Shown here: positions 15,187 through 15,231 of the stretch, in pieces
How the letters are laid out: the number at the start of each line of letters is the position of its first letter
Numbering within the stretch: position 1 is the first letter of the stretch
From: CAYWTS01 sp964461265
Lineage (GTDB): Bacteria > Bacteroidota > Ignavibacteria > Tepidaquicellales > OLB5
Length of the DNA stretch: 15,231 nucleotides
Reading direction: 5' to 3'
NCBI GenBank assembly: GCA_964461265.1
Contig: CAYWTS010000045.1
Span: 1 to 15,231 of the forward strand
Made by a program: the position numbers and the translations under genes
The notes under the pieces: generated by a model
What the model saw: only the letters and a program-made list of their open reading frames with translations
Told to the model about the DNA's origin: nothing
The model's database searches: none

Positions 15187-15231
15187 TGTTAATATTGAAC
15201 ATAGATGTTACAGATAAATAATGATTAACAC

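Noticed and set aside
1..15231. Defence island, prophage, integrative element, CRISPR array or tRNA gene
   Set aside because: I read both strands for spaced direct repeats, recombinases, transposases, toxin-antitoxin pairs and cloverleaf patterns and found none. Genes are house-keeping or envelope types with uniform composition.

Overview
The window (about 15.2 kb, AT-rich) looks like chromosomal DNA of a Bacteroidota-type bacterium, possibly the Ignavibacteria/Chlorobi side of that group. This rests on Gld-type ABC transporter genes, start codons preceded by A-rich leaders instead of Shine-Dalgarno sequences, and a TAnnTTTG-type promoter element near the right end. The lineage is an inference. 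I see no rRNA, tRNA, CRISPR array, insertion sequence, phage gene or attachment site. No stretch without a gene exceeds about 175 bases.

Left part, 1-2000. A glycosylasparaginase gene on the minus strand runs off the left edge. It is divergent from two plus-strand genes: a GNAT N-acetyltransferase and, 8 bases later, a small predicted beta-barrel protein of unknown function.

Middle part, 2050-6795, plus strand. A good sigma70-like promoter precedes four genes: a GldA-like ATPase, a GldF-like permease, a GldG-like auxiliary membrane protein and a DUF4340 protein. Together they look like one ABC complex, with two membrane subunits or partners anchored by single helices and exposed outside the cytoplasm. 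A 147-base spacer before the last gene is packed with inverted repeats that exclude one another. The cluster ends at a strong bidirectional terminator at 6711-6755 and a second long hairpin at 6761-6795.

Right part, 6778-15160, minus strand. Five genes are read leftward with gaps of 1, 98, 61 and 44 bases, so they may form one operon, although internal promoters are possible. In transcription order they are: a GT-C membrane glycosyltransferase with a C-terminal TPR domain, the endolytic transglycosylase MltG, an M42 metallo-aminopeptidase, an orphan ABC-type membrane protein, and an 820-residue membrane protein with a spermidine-synthase-like SAM domain between two transmembrane blocks. Several of these act at the cell envelope, but no single pathway joins them.

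Most of the window is ordinary. The best leads are the structured spacer inside the Gld-type cluster, the membrane-embedded spermidine-synthase-like protein with an altered active site, and the permease without an ATPase. I did not find a clear undescribed defence or mobile system.
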